A DNA stretch of 64,000 bases from JAUWCL01 sp964599375 (GTDB taxonomy: Bacteria > Krumholzibacteriota > Krumholzibacteriia > Krumholzibacteriales > Krumholzibacteriaceae): the NCBI GenBank assembly GCA_964599375.1, contig CAZREW010000005.1, forward strand, positions 124,001 through 188,000, in the 5' to 3' direction. The number at the start of each line of letters is the position of its first letter. The first letter of the stretch is position 1. The notes beneath the pieces are model-generated. The model searched no databases. It saw nothing but the letters and a program-made list of their open reading frames with translations, and was not told the DNA's origin. A program made the translations under genes and the position numbers. This document shows positions 37,482 through 46,398 of the stretch, piece by piece.

Positions 37482-38522
37482 ATGGAACAGGAAAGACTTC
37501 CCGAACTCGGCAAGATCCACCCGCAGTTCTTCGATCGTGTGATCTACCCGCGCCTCGGAGTGCCCGGAGGCGACATCATAATCGGCCCGCGCCACGGCGT
37601 TGATTACGGGGTGATTCGCGTCGGCGGCAAGGCGATCGCGATGTCGACCGATCCCTTCTTCATAGTTCCCTCGCTCGGCTTCGCCAGGGCGGCCTGGTTC
37701 GGATTTCACATCATCTTCTGCGACGTCGCCGTCTCCGGCCTCCCCCCGAGATATCTCGCCATAGACCTCAACCTCCCGCCGGAGATGACCGAGGAGCAGA
37801 TCGAGGAGATGTGGAATACGGTGCACGAGGAGTCGGTCAAGTACGGCATAAGCGTCGTCACTGGCCACACCGCCCGCTACACGGGCTGCGACTACCCCAT
37901 GGTAGGCGGAGCTACGGCTGTCGCCGTCGGCGAAGAATCGGACTTGAGGGGCCCGCACAGGGCGCAGGCCGGGGACAGGATAGTGATAACCAAGGGGCCG
38001 GCGGTCGAAGCGACCGGCCTGCTGGCCGCGCTATTCCCGGAGAGGTTCATCTCGGCCGGCGGGGAGGATTTCCAGAGGGACGCCGCCGCGGTCTTCGACC
38101 AGATGTCGGTCCTCGACGAATGCGCGATCTCGAGGAAATTCCCCGGCGTGCATGTAATGCACGACGCGACGGAATGCGGCATCCTGGGCGGGCTTTACGA
38201 GATGGCCAGGGCCGGCTCCTACGGCCTGAGGATCGAGCTGGACCTGATACCGGTGCTGCCAGTGATCCGCAGGACGGCGGACCTTTTTGGCTTCGACATG
38301 TTCAGCGCCATCAGCGAAGGGACGCTCCTGGCGATCGTCGCTCCTGAAGAGGCGGAAGGGCTGGTCGCCGCCCTCGGCGAGGGCGGTATACCCGCCGCTG
38401 TCTGCGGGGAGGTCGTGCCTGAAAGTGATGGCCTCAGGCTCGTTCGGGGCGGCGCGGAGACAACACTGGAACACCCGGTGACGGATCCATACTGGGCCCT
38501 GGCCGCGGAGTTCTCCGGCTAA
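37482..38522 (+). CDS. AIR synthase/HypE/ThiL-superfamily protein, TPP-regulated
   Basis: A 346-residue ATP-binding protein of the PurM superfamily. The N-terminal AIRS domain (about 35-150) includes STDPFF and VVTGHTARY, and the C-terminal domain (about 165-320) contains MHDATECGILGGLYEMA, similar to HypE and 'hydrogenase maturation factor' homologues. Superfamily members phosphorylate or activate substrates with ATP; ThiL phosphorylates thiamin monophosphate. The TPP riboswitch ties this gene to thiamin: it may be a ThiL-like kinase or a salvage enzyme. That role is inference; no hydrogenase genes are near. Confidence 0.8.
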   Translation: MEQERLPELGKIHPQFFDRVIYPRLGVPGGDIIIGPRHGVDYGVIRVGGKAIAMSTDPFFIVPSLGFARAAWFGFHIIFCDVAVSGLPPRYLAIDLNLPPEMTEEQIEEMWNTVHEESVKYGISVVTGHTARYTGCDYPMVGGATAVAVGEESDLRGPHRAQAGDRIVITKGPAVEATGLLAALFPERFISAGGEDFQRDAAAVFDQMSVLDECAISRKFPGVHVMHDATECGILGGLYEMARAGSYGLRIELDLIPVLPVIRRTADLFGFDMFSAISEGTLLAIVAPEEAEGLVAALGEGGIPAAVCGEVVPESDGLRLVRGGAETTLEHPVTDPYWALAAEFSG

Positions 38523-38644
38523 AACCCGCCGCGAACAGGTCGAGATAGAGCCCTGCAACGGTAAGATCGGCCCAGCTCTTTAATGGTGATACGCCTCAGG
38601 AGAAATGCCTGCACGGAGGTTCTGTCTCCCCCGTGCAGAAAGGA

Positions 38645-38851
38645 TTATTTCTTGCCGAGTTTTCCGATTATGATGAGAGTATAAAGGGCGGACAGCCCCA
38701 CGAGAATGTACACGATCCTCGAGATCGCCGACATCGAGCCGAATATGGCTGCCACCAGATCGAACTTGAAGATTCCGATCAGGCCCCAGTTCAACCCGCC
38801 AACGATAATAAGGATCAGAGCGATCCAGTCGAGTACACTCAGTTTCGACAT
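38645..38851 (-). CDS. Small DUF378-type membrane protein
   Basis: A 68-residue protein with two hydrophobic helices, starting MSKLSVLDWIALILIIVGG, the consensus opening of DUF378. The perfect AGGAGGTGATCT upstream supports the ATG at 38851. Function is unknown; it is widespread in bacteria. The 38523-38644 interval has no gene. Confidence 0.85.
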   Translation of the reverse strand: MSKLSVLDWIALILIIVGGLNWGLIGIFKFDLVAAIFGSMSAISRIVYILVGLSALYTLIIIGKLGKK

Positions 38852-38922
38852 ACAGATCACCTCCTTATCACGACTTGTACATCCCTCTCATATGGCGGGC
38901 AAGGATTATTTTTGCAGGCCGG

Positions 38923-39531
38923 TCAGCGGATCCTGACGTCGACGATGTCGATCTGGACGAACTGACCGTCAAAAGCGTATGGATAGGGAGAGACGCCGCT
39001 GACCACGATCGGGTAACCATCCCCGTCGATGTTCCTCGTTCCGAGACCGTCGCCCCCCGAGTCGGCCAGCAGGGTCAGCGTAGCTCCGTCATCCATTACC
39101 ACGGTCTTCTGCACATCGAGCAGAAAGCACTCGTCTATCCCGGAAATACCGGAATTGAGATGGTATGTCTCTTCAGGCGAGGAGACGTGTAGCCTGAAGA
39201 TATTGGATGATCCGCCGTCTGGCGTTCCGCCCTCGATCCACAAACCGTCGGAAGCGGTATAGTCTGAATATGTCTTCTGTTCGACCACGCCCCTGACGCG
39301 CAGGGTGACCTCATATATCACTCCGCTATCCCCCTTGATGGCCGCGGATTCCTCGTCCGCGTCGGGTATCGCGCAGTTCAAGTTTGTCGAACCAGAACCC
39401 AGGCAGGGCAGCTCGACGCGAAGATTGTCGATGGCCGCGACGAAGTCTTCACCTGATATCTTATCTTCGGGACCACATCCTGCCATCGACAGCAAGCACC
39501 CCATGCACAGAATCCGGAAAAGGATGCGCAT
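38923..39531 (-). CDS. Hypothetical lipoprotein
   Basis: A 202-residue protein with a lipoprotein signal (lipobox MAGC, Cys19). The mature part looks all-beta (VIYEVTLRVRGVVEQKTY, GLWIEGGTPDGGSSNIFRLHVS, VQKTVVMDDGATLTLLADSGGDG). I do not recognise a family. It probably faces the periplasm or cell surface. Confidence 0.65.
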   Translation of the reverse strand: MRILFRILCMGCLLSMAGCGPEDKISGEDFVAAIDNLRVELPCLGSGSTNLNCAIPDADEESAAIKGDSGVIYEVTLRVRGVVEQKTYSDYTASDGLWIEGGTPDGGSSNIFRLHVSSPEETYHLNSGISGIDECFLLDVQKTVVMDDGATLTLLADSGGDGLGTRNIDGDGYPIVVSGVSPYPYAFDGQFVQIDIVDVRIR

Positions 39532-39685
39532 GTCTCCTCCATTCAGCTGCTATCACCGTCAAGATAGATGTTTCACACTCCAGTTGAAAGACCGTTTCCC
39601 GGTCAATACATGTAAGGCACAGGGAAATTTCACTTTACACAGAACGGCGATCGACGGCCACACCGCCGATAACAATTATAATTTA

Positions 39686-39714
39686 TTGACATTACACGAT
39701 TTTTCTGATAGAAT
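39686..39714 (+). promoter_or_regulatory. Strong sigma-70 promoter for the secreted protein gene
   Basis: TTGACA (39686-39691), exactly 17 bases, then TAGAAT (39709-39714). It lies about 75 bases upstream of the ATG at 39790, in an A+T-rich stretch. Confidence 0.8.
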
Positions 39715-39789
39715 CCTTCCACTCGCCAGAAGAAGTGTACGGGGGGATCGTACACATTCCCAGTCACATGAATCGAGCGGAGGCTTTAT

Positions 39790-40503
39790 ATGAAGCGTCT
39801 TGTTACAGTCGTATCTCTTCTTGTGCTCTTCACCGGGACATCCTTTGCCGGCGCTCCCCTGAACGGCGACTACCAGTCGACCGACCTGGGCGGGCCGCTC
39901 TTTCTAGGACGCTATTCTGAAGGCTGGGACAGCGGCAACAGCGCGCTGACCCCGGGAACGACGCTCAACGCCCAGTCGTGGGACGGAATGACGCTCGGCA
40001 ACCAGTGGCATTACTGGTGCTCGACAACTGAGACGACACCCGTACTCCTGGTCAACAACGTCAACGCCAGCGGCAACGGCAACAGGACATACATGAAGAC
40101 GTTCGTCGGCGGGTACATCTGGCTCAGCGGATCGGGCCCGTGGGCGAACGGCGATGTCGATTACCCCGGTCACATCGACTCCTACACCGAGTTCGAGACG
40201 ATCACCTACTCGAATTGGGTAGAAATCGCGGCGGTGACCAACGTCCAGGCGATCGCCTATTTCGACAACTACCCGGGGACATGCATGAGCTTCTACATCG
40301 GCAACGGCACACTCATCGCCTCGACCGATCTCGGCGAGACGATCCCGGCAAACTATCCCGGTCTTCTTGACCCTGGATGCAGCGCCACGCGAGTCCACGG
40401 TGCCGCCTGGGATTTCACCTCGATCACCCTTTCGATCGTCGACTGCGCTGTCGGCACGGAAGAGTCGACCTGGGGCGGGATCAAGAGCATGCACGGGAAC
40501 TGA
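39790..40503 (+). CDS. Secreted protein with C-terminal TWGxIK motif
   Basis: A 237-residue exported protein with a signal peptide (cleavage near SFAGA). The mature part is rich in Asn, Gly, Thr and aromatic residues and probably forms a beta-sandwich. It ends in ESTWGGIKSMHGN; a similar tail (ATWGSIKALLRK) ends the protein encoded at 51575-52273. It has a strong promoter and its own terminator, suggesting high, independent expression. The function is unknown. Confidence 0.7.
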   Translation: MKRLVTVVSLLVLFTGTSFAGAPLNGDYQSTDLGGPLFLGRYSEGWDSGNSALTPGTTLNAQSWDGMTLGNQWHYWCSTTETTPVLLVNNVNASGNGNRTYMKTFVGGYIWLSGSGPWANGDVDYPGHIDSYTEFETITYSNWVEIAAVTNVQAIAYFDNYPGTCMSFYIGNGTLIASTDLGETIPANYPGLLDPGCSATRVHGAAWDFTSITLSIVDCAVGTEESTWGGIKSMHGN

Positions 40504-40535
40504 TCTGCTCGGCAGAATTCAACTCCCATCATATC

Positions 40536-40563
40536 GGGCCCTTCGAAAGAGGGGCCCTTTTTT
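40536..40563 (+). terminator. Rho-independent terminator
   Basis: GGGCCC, the loop TTCGAAAGAG, GGGCCC, then TTTTTT. It follows the secreted protein gene by 33 bases. Confidence 0.9.
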
Positions 40564-40602
40564 CATGCGGGGCTTTCACCGCAGCGGAAAAGAGCCTGCC
40601 TG

Positions 40603-41772
40603 TCACTTCTCCCGCTTTTCAGAGGCTGCCGCGACTACGCGCAAGAGCCGGCACATCAGCTCCCGCCCGTTTGCCGCGTCGTGGTTCAGGATGCTGCCGG
40701 CGGCCGTCGCGTCGAGCGAAGGCGCGTGGAAGGAGAATGTGTTCCAGAATCCCTGGTGGCCGAAGACCTTTATCCCGTCACAATCGAGGACCATCAATCC
40801 GAGGCGGTATGTTTCCGTCCCCTCACCGATCATCGCGTCAAGGGTGGATCCCTCGGCAAAGACATCCCCCTTCAGCAGGCTGCGCATGAAAATGGCTAGC
40901 TCGCGCGAATCTGTGACGATACCTCCTCCTCCGTAGAGGTCGAATGAGGCATTCCATGCGGTCACGTCCGTCTCGCCGAAATACTGATGGGCACGGGGGC
41001 CGGCTCCAGGCGGAGGCTCTTCCATGTACTCCCAGTATGTGGCGTCAAGTCCGAGCCTGCCGAAATCGAGAAGGTCACGTACTGAAGGCCCGAGCGGCCT
41101 GCACGTAATACCTGTGACTATTGTGCCGAGGATGACGTACCCGGCGTCCGAATATTCATATTTCTCCCCGGGTGCCCCCACCGGCTCCCGCCATTCTGCC
41201 AGGCAGCGTATCTGCTCGTCGGGTGTCCAGACGTGCAGAGTGTCGGAAAAGAGGCGCTGGACGAAGAGAGAATCGTTCGTGTGGTCGCCAAGGCCGGCCG
41301 TATGGCTGAGGACCTGGGCTATTGTGATCCCGTCGGTGTCATAGCCGTCGCCACGCAGGAGCGAGTCGTACACCCCCGCCAGATGCCGGCTCAGGCTTTC
41401 GTCCAGGCCTAGCCGTCCCTCTTCCACGAGCCGCAATACCGCCGCCGCCACGTACGGCTTCGTGTTACTGGCGATACGGAATGTGTGAGCGGCAGCCATC
41501 GGCGTCGAGTCACCCTTTGCAGCCGTGCCTGCGGCTCCCGACCAGTCCAGCCCGAGGGCCGGACAGAGGACGCATGCCGATATTCCAGGAGCGATGCGGT
41601 TCTCGCCGAGGTAATCATCAAGGACCCCCTGTAACTCCGTCTCCAGCCGGGCATTTCCGGAATGCCCCGGCGCCGCGGTGATATGAGCCACGATGATAAT
41701 CACTGCCACGAGCGCCACCGCGGCCATCCAGTAATCGAGATTGGAGTATCGGGTCTTCCTTTTCATTCCCAT
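40603..41772 (-). CDS. Membrane-anchored beta-lactamase-fold serine hydrolase
   Basis: A 389-residue member of the class C beta-lactamase/DD-peptidase/esterase family (COG1680). The active-site SxxK is Ser102-Asn-Thr-Lys105 in RIASNTKPY. The YxN position reads YSD and the KTG-equivalent is HQG in VFGHQGF, as in this group's esterases and peptidases. One N-terminal transmembrane helix (about 15-33) faces the active domain to the periplasm. The ATG at 41772 follows AGGGA; an in-frame ATG at 41793 is possible. Confidence 0.85.
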   Translation of the reverse strand: MGMKRKTRYSNLDYWMAAVALVAVIIIVAHITAAPGHSGNARLETELQGVLDDYLGENRIAPGISACVLCPALGLDWSGAAGTAAKGDSTPMAAAHTFRIASNTKPYVAAAVLRLVEEGRLGLDESLSRHLAGVYDSLLRGDGYDTDGITIAQVLSHTAGLGDHTNDSLFVQRLFSDTLHVWTPDEQIRCLAEWREPVGAPGEKYEYSDAGYVILGTIVTGITCRPLGPSVRDLLDFGRLGLDATYWEYMEEPPPGAGPRAHQYFGETDVTAWNASFDLYGGGGIVTDSRELAIFMRSLLKGDVFAEGSTLDAMIGEGTETYRLGLMVLDCDGIKVFGHQGFWNTFSFHAPSLDATAAGSILNHDAANGRELMCRLLRVVAAASEKREK

Positions 41773-41844
41773 GAACGTTTCCCTAGTGGCCATGACATGC
41801 GGTCATCCCGGCGGGTTTCGAGCTGACCAGTAAAGGCCAGGCCC

Positions 41845-42234
41845 TTAAACAGGCTCTATTTCCTGCACGATGGCAAGCATGGCGCCCTTCGTGTGCTTTG
41901 TCCTGATGACGGTTATCCGCAGGGCAAGCTTCGTGTTGGATGCCGTCCTGAAGAAAGCAGGATATGTAGTAGGAACATCGTGATCGCCGTAGGCTCTTCT
42001 GTTTATGAAATCGCGGATCATCTCGACTGAGTCTTCATGGCATATCTCCATGATCGGCAGCCCGCGGTACTCCTCCCTGTCCCTTTCGAACAGTTCGGCG
42101 AAAAGCTTGTTTACAAGCAGGAGGTCATGTCCCTTGTAGAAGGCGGCAGCCTCTCCACAATCCGCCAGGGCATCCAGCAGGTTCTCCATGCAGGTCATAG
42201 CTTTCACCATCCTCTCCATGGTCCAGAGAGACAC
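41845..42234 (-). CDS. Single PAS-like domain protein
   Basis: A 129-residue protein resembling one PAS sensor domain (LLLVNKLFAELFERDREEYRG, VEMIRDFINRR, RITVIRTKHTKGAMLAIV). No kinase or output domain is attached. The start is uncertain: GTG at 42234 is listed, with in-frame ATGs at 42219, 42210 and 42198. It lies 17 bases after the HdeD-like gene and is probably in its transcript. A ligand or partner is not evident. Confidence 0.6.
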   Translation of the reverse strand: MSLWTMERMVKAMTCMENLLDALADCGEAAAFYKGHDLLLVNKLFAELFERDREEYRGLPIMEICHEDSVEMIRDFINRRAYGDHDVPTTYPAFFRTASNTKLALRITVIRTKHTKGAMLAIVQEIEPV

Positions 42235-42251
42235 CCGCCATCATAATGTGA

Positions 42252-42785
42252 CTACTCTTTCGCGATCTGACGCATCACAGAGCCGCCCGTCAACATTATC
42301 AGGCCGACTAGGAACAGCTTGATCCCGAAGAGAATGCCGATGGCCCATACGCCGGACAGCGGGTACTGTTTCCATATCAGGATGCCAAGCAGTATCGATA
42401 TCACCCCTCCGAATATCAGCCAGCCCGATCCGGCTGCCGGCCTTATCTGGAATCCCGCGACCAGCTCGAAGATGCCATCGAGTAAAAAATAGAAGACGAG
42501 CAGGACTGTGAGGACGCTGGACGCGAAGAGCGGGTGGGCGAAGAGCAATATGCCGGCGATCAGCGTCAGAAGGCCGATCACGAAGGTCCAGATCCCCTTG
42601 CCGAGGCTGCCCGCCTTGAAGGCCCATACCATCCGGACGATCCCCGCTATCAGGACGATGATACCGATGACTGTCATGATCGAGAACCCCGTCAGCAGGG
42701 GCGCCAGCATGGCGAGGATCCCGAGGATTATGGCGATGACGCCGTAGGCCGTCATCCGCTTGCCGCCGGTCGCTAGCTCGTTCAT
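42252..42785 (-). CDS. HdeD-family (DUF308) membrane protein
   Basis: A 177-residue inner-membrane protein with six hydrophobic helices, matching the HdeD/DUF308 family (IIAILGILAMLAPLLTG opening, glycine-rich helices in repeated pairs). In E. coli HdeD is linked to acid resistance. AAGGAG precedes the ATG. The start has a Met-Asn-Glu-Leu opening. Its promoter would lie in 42786-42990, which holds no other gene. Confidence 0.85.
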   Translation of the reverse strand: MNELATGGKRMTAYGVIAIILGILAMLAPLLTGFSIMTVIGIIVLIAGIVRMVWAFKAGSLGKGIWTFVIGLLTLIAGILLFAHPLFASSVLTVLLVFYFLLDGIFELVAGFQIRPAAGSGWLIFGGVISILLGILIWKQYPLSGVWAIGILFGIKLFLVGLIMLTGGSVMRQIAKE

Positions 42786-42993
42786 ATCGTTCTCCTTCCA
42801 GAGAAATGTCTATACGGTCCCCTTACACTTGATCCCTTTCAGAAATCCCTTCAACAGTTGCCATCAGATGTCATTGGGTGATTGTGAATCGTATTGAACA
42901 CCGCCAATCAATGAGGTGTCAAGACAGAATCGAGCATGAAGAGATGATTCTGGGACATTCCGGCCCGAAGAGACTGTTTTGAATCTAATTGTA

Positions 42994-43021
42994 TTGCATA
43001 CCTATCGAAATCGTGTAGAAT
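42994..43021 (+). promoter_or_regulatory. Putative mscL promoter
   Basis: TTGCAT (42994-42999), a 16-base spacer and TAGAAT (43016-43021), 75 bases before the mscL start. Confidence 0.55.
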
Positions 43022-43095
43022 CCGGTCATCATCTACAGGCACACAGGTCGCTCCGTCAGGTTTCAGGACTTGGGATTTTTTTAAGGAGGTGCTAG

Positions 43096-43551
43096 ATGCT
43101 CAAGGAGTTCAAGGAGTTCGTCATGCGCGGCAATGTCGTCGACATGGCCGTGGGCATTATCATCGGCGCCGCGTTCGGCACGATCGTAAAATCGCTTGTG
43201 TCCGATGTCATAATGCCGCCGATAGGTATGCTGCTGGGCAACGTGGATTTCACTAACCTGTTCATCACGCTCAGCTCGGGTCACGGGCCCGGATCCTACG
43301 CCACACTGGCTGAAGCCCAGGCGGCCGGGGCGGTCACGATAAACTACGGCGCATTCATCAACACTATAATCAGCTTCCTGATCATTGCGGTCGCGGTCTT
43401 CTTCCTGATCAAGGGCTTAAACAGCATGAAGAGGAAAGAGGAGGCCCCTCCCGCGGTGCCGACGACAAAAGAGTGCCCCTTCTGCCTCTCTACGATACCG
43501 ATCAAGGCCGGGCGCTGCGCATTCTGCACTTCGACCCTTGATGCCACCTGA
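43096..43551 (+). CDS. mscL: Large-conductance mechanosensitive channel
   Basis: Inner-membrane emergency valve opened by membrane tension on hypo-osmotic shock. It has 151 residues, slightly longer than E. coli's 136. The N-terminal helix MLKEFKEFVMRGNVVDMAVG and TM1 with GIIIGAAFGTIVKSLVSDVIMPPIG are diagnostic. The C-terminus adds a CPFC...CAFC pair (last 25 residues), a likely zinc ribbon. AAGGAGG lies seven bases upstream. Confidence 0.96.
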   Translation: MLKEFKEFVMRGNVVDMAVGIIIGAAFGTIVKSLVSDVIMPPIGMLLGNVDFTNLFITLSSGHGPGSYATLAEAQAAGAVTINYGAFINTIISFLIIAVAVFFLIKGLNSMKRKEEAPPAVPTTKECPFCLSTIPIKAGRCAFCTSTLDAT

Positions 43552-43675
43552 CATTCTGTCAGATAATGGGCTGTCTTTGCAGGGGCTCTCCTTCCGAGAT
43601 TTGCCCCTTTTGCATTCTTACAGCCCTTGAATAGCCAGACCGCGATTAAAGCTATTTGCTCCGGCTCCGGTGATT

Positions 43676-44560
43676 CTAAGGCATCTGCGCGGGGAGGAGC
43701 TGTAGAGCATTCGCACCAAGTTTGGTCAGCCCCTCGGCCAGCATCTCTTTTGCCCTGGCGTCTCTTACTTTTTCGTTCATCGCCCCGAGGACGACGGCAA
43801 TAACCCTGTTATCTTCATCGGCCGCTGTCGCCGCTATGGAAAATCCCGCCGCCCAGAAGAACCCGGTCTTGAGCCCGTCGCATCCTTCCACCTCTCCGAG
43901 CAGCCGATTGTGGTTCTCCATGAGAAAGGGCTCCGCCGCCTCCGTCCTGAAGGGACGCCGCCTGGTGGATGTGTATTTCAAGGCGTCTGGCTTTTTCAGA
44001 AGCTCAAGGCACAGCGCCGCGATATCGCGCGGTGTGGAGACATCGGGCAGCTGGCCCCGGCCGGGAGGAAGGCCGTGCACGGAGTGAAAGACCGTATCAT
44101 TCATCCCGATCTTCTGCGCGCGCTTGTTCATCAGTTTGACGAACGCCGCTTTGCTTCCCATGTAATGGATCGCGAGCGCCACCGCTGCGTCATTCGCCGA
44201 CTGGACCATCAGAGCGTACAGGAGCTCGTCGACCGGGAACACCTCGTTGTCCTTGAGGTAGACCTGGGACCCGCCTATCGTGGAGGACTTGGCCGTCACC
44301 TTGACCGGCTCGTCAAGGGTCAGGTGGCCGGCGTCAACAGCATCGAGTATCAGGAGCAGCACCATAAGCTTTGTGACGCTGGCCGGGTAGGCCCTGGCGT
44401 CGGGGTTGTCCTCGAAAAGCACTTTGCCCGTAGCGGCATCTACGACGATGGCGCCAGCATAAGGGTTCTTTGCCAATATTTTCATTGACGCGGCAGGCGC
44501 CGCGGCGCCTGTCAGCAGCAGTATGATGATCGCCGGGATAAGCGCGAGATTTGCCTTCAT
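43676..44560 (-). CDS. dacA: D-alanyl-D-alanine carboxypeptidase (PBP5/6 type)
   Basis: Removes the terminal D-Ala from peptidoglycan stem peptides in the periplasm. It has 294 residues with a signal peptide. The three penicillin-binding motifs are intact: Ser61-Val-Thr-Lys64, Ser121-Ala-Asn123 and Lys231-Thr-Gly. It lacks the C-terminal beta domain and amphipathic anchor of E. coli PBP5, so it is a short soluble form. A weak GCAGAGG site precedes the ATG. Confidence 0.92.
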   Translation of the reverse strand: MKANLALIPAIIILLLTGAAAPAASMKILAKNPYAGAIVVDAATGKVLFEDNPDARAYPASVTKLMVLLLILDAVDAGHLTLDEPVKVTAKSSTIGGSQVYLKDNEVFPVDELLYALMVQSANDAAVALAIHYMGSKAAFVKLMNKRAQKIGMNDTVFHSVHGLPPGRGQLPDVSTPRDIAALCLELLKKPDALKYTSTRRRPFRTEAAEPFLMENHNRLLGEVEGCDGLKTGFFWAAGFSIAATAADEDNRVIAVVLGAMNEKVRDARAKEMLAEGLTKLGANALQLLPAQMP

Positions 44561-45045
44561 GACCTCTGCCTTCGTTCAATTGTCCGGTCCGCTTTAAAAC
44601 GGCGAGAGTATATGGGACGGCCTTATCAAGCGTCAACTATAAGCTCGGGTGCCACGCGGCACTGAATATCAGGGACTATGAATAGGAAGGCGGCGAGCGC
44701 TATGACCAGTATCCCTGCCCATGGGCGGCTGTGCTGGGAGAGGCTTCTGTGCGCCGCCACTCCCTGGAGCAATACTGCAGGATGATTTAGTCTGATTGGA
44801 CTGTATTTTCTCCCGGCTTCATGTGATATAATCTCATGAAACTACCAGGGACAATACCGCCCGGAATATTGGGCGAATTTTAATGACATTTAACGCATGA
44901 GGCCGATATCCGAATCGATTCTGGTGACATCAGCCGGGCGGAAGGCGTCTGCCGGATAAGCGGACCCCGCCGGCCGGATGTCCCGTACGCATGAATCTAT
45001 AAAGAGATGTCGCCACAGCAGGCGACACGCAAAAAGGGAATGGCC
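44561..45045. other. Intergenic region with extended -10 promoter
   Basis: No gene is supported here. The segment TGATATAAT at 44824-44832 is a perfect -10 with the extended TGN element, directed toward the lipoprotein gene at 45046, leaving an untranslated leader of about 200 bases. Confidence 0.5.
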
Positions 45046-46380
45046 ATGAGTACTCGTAAAGAGATTCTGTCACTGGGCCTGGCGGCCCTGATACTTCTCG
45101 CCCTCGCGGGGTGCGGCGATGAAGACCCGGTTGTACCGGGCGATACCATCGCTCCTGCCGCGGTGACGGACCTGCGAGTCCAGTCCGCTGTCGGCGGAGT
45201 GGTGACGCTTGCCTGGACGGCTCCCGGCGACGACGGCGTAACTGGAACGGCAAGCGTGTACGACATCCGCTACGCCAGCTTCCCTGTCACCGAGGGAAAC
45301 TGGGCGACCTGCACCCGGGCCTCGACGGAGCCTGAGCCGGCCGCGCCGGGCACCGAGCAGAGCGCCGTCATAAATACGGGCAGCGGCGCGGACTTTCATT
45401 TCGCCCTGAAGACCTCCGACGAGGCGTCCAACTGGTCAGACTTGTCCAACGTGGTCATCGCTTCGACTGGAGGCGGCTTCGTAATGCACCAGCTCACCAG
45501 CGAAGGCCACAACGACCAGCCGTGCGTCGATAGAGGCTATGTTGTCTGGGTCCACTACACTGCCGAGGATGGCGACGAGATCTACATCGCAGATCTGGAG
45601 GTTGCTTATCCGACACCCACGCGCCTGACAGACAACGGCGGCGAGAAGGGGCATCCCAACAACCGCAGCTGCGAGCGCATCGTCTGGGAGGGCCGGAGAC
45701 CCTATCCCGACGACTGGGAAATCTGGGTCTACAACCTCTACAAAGTGCCGCGTTATTCCCAGTTCACAGACAACGAGGTCAACGATCGCTTCGCCGACCT
45801 GGCCGGCGCGGGCAGCTTCACGTGGCTCCAGGGCAGCACCATGTACGAGGAGGTGCATTATTGGAACGAAAGCGATCACAATGAGTCGGTGATCTCAGAG
45901 GATTGCTGCCCCACGAGCCAGTGGAGCAACGAGATCCCGTCCGCCGACGACTTCACCGTCGTCTGGCGCAGCCACGACAGGGTCGGCATCGAGGGGTTCC
46001 GGGCCTGGCTCTGGCACGGGACGCTCACCGAAATCACCGACGATATCGACGCACGCATGATCACCGACCCTTCGCTGCAAGCCGGGCACCTGGCATATGA
46101 ATACGGGGCCAATCCAGCCATAATAAAGTACTGGGATGGCGCGGCCATACACGAGGTGGGCCCGGGCTACGCGCCATGTCTGTACGAAGGAACTATCGCC
46201 TATGAGGCATGGGACGGGTACGACTGGGAGATCCGCTACTGGGACGGCGCGACGATCCACGACATAACAGACAATACCTACAACGACACGCAGGCTTCCA
46301 TGTATGGATCGATAATCGCCTGGGTGGGACGCCCGCCTGGCAGCTTCGATCAGATCTTCTATGTCGACCTGGAAGAATAG
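45046..46380 (+). CDS. Lipoprotein with FnIII domain and beta-propeller-like repeats
   Basis: A 444-residue lipoprotein (lipobox LAGC, Cys23). The ATG at 45046 is best spaced from AAGGGA; 45040 is also possible. A fibronectin-type-III domain spans about 30-135 (VTDLRVQSAVGGVVTLAWTAPGDDG). The rest resembles TolB-like propeller blades with repeated phrases (GYVVWVHYT..DGDEIYI, IVWEGRRPYPDDWEIW, IAYEAWDGYDWEIRYWDG). It is probably a surface sugar- or protein-binding protein. It converges on the GH17 gene 18 bases away. Confidence 0.75.
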   Translation: MSTRKEILSLGLAALILLALAGCGDEDPVVPGDTIAPAAVTDLRVQSAVGGVVTLAWTAPGDDGVTGTASVYDIRYASFPVTEGNWATCTRASTEPEPAAPGTEQSAVINTGSGADFHFALKTSDEASNWSDLSNVVIASTGGGFVMHQLTSEGHNDQPCVDRGYVVWVHYTAEDGDEIYIADLEVAYPTPTRLTDNGGEKGHPNNRSCERIVWEGRRPYPDDWEIWVYNLYKVPRYSQFTDNEVNDRFADLAGAGSFTWLQGSTMYEEVHYWNESDHNESVISEDCCPTSQWSNEIPSADDFTVVWRSHDRVGIEGFRAWLWHGTLTEITDDIDARMITDPSLQAGHLAYEYGANPAIIKYWDGAAIHEVGPGYAPCLYEGTIAYEAWDGYDWEIRYWDGATIHDITDNTYNDTQASMYGSIIAWVGRPPGSFDQIFYVDLEE

Positions 46381-46398
46381 GGCACGGATCTGCTCTGA

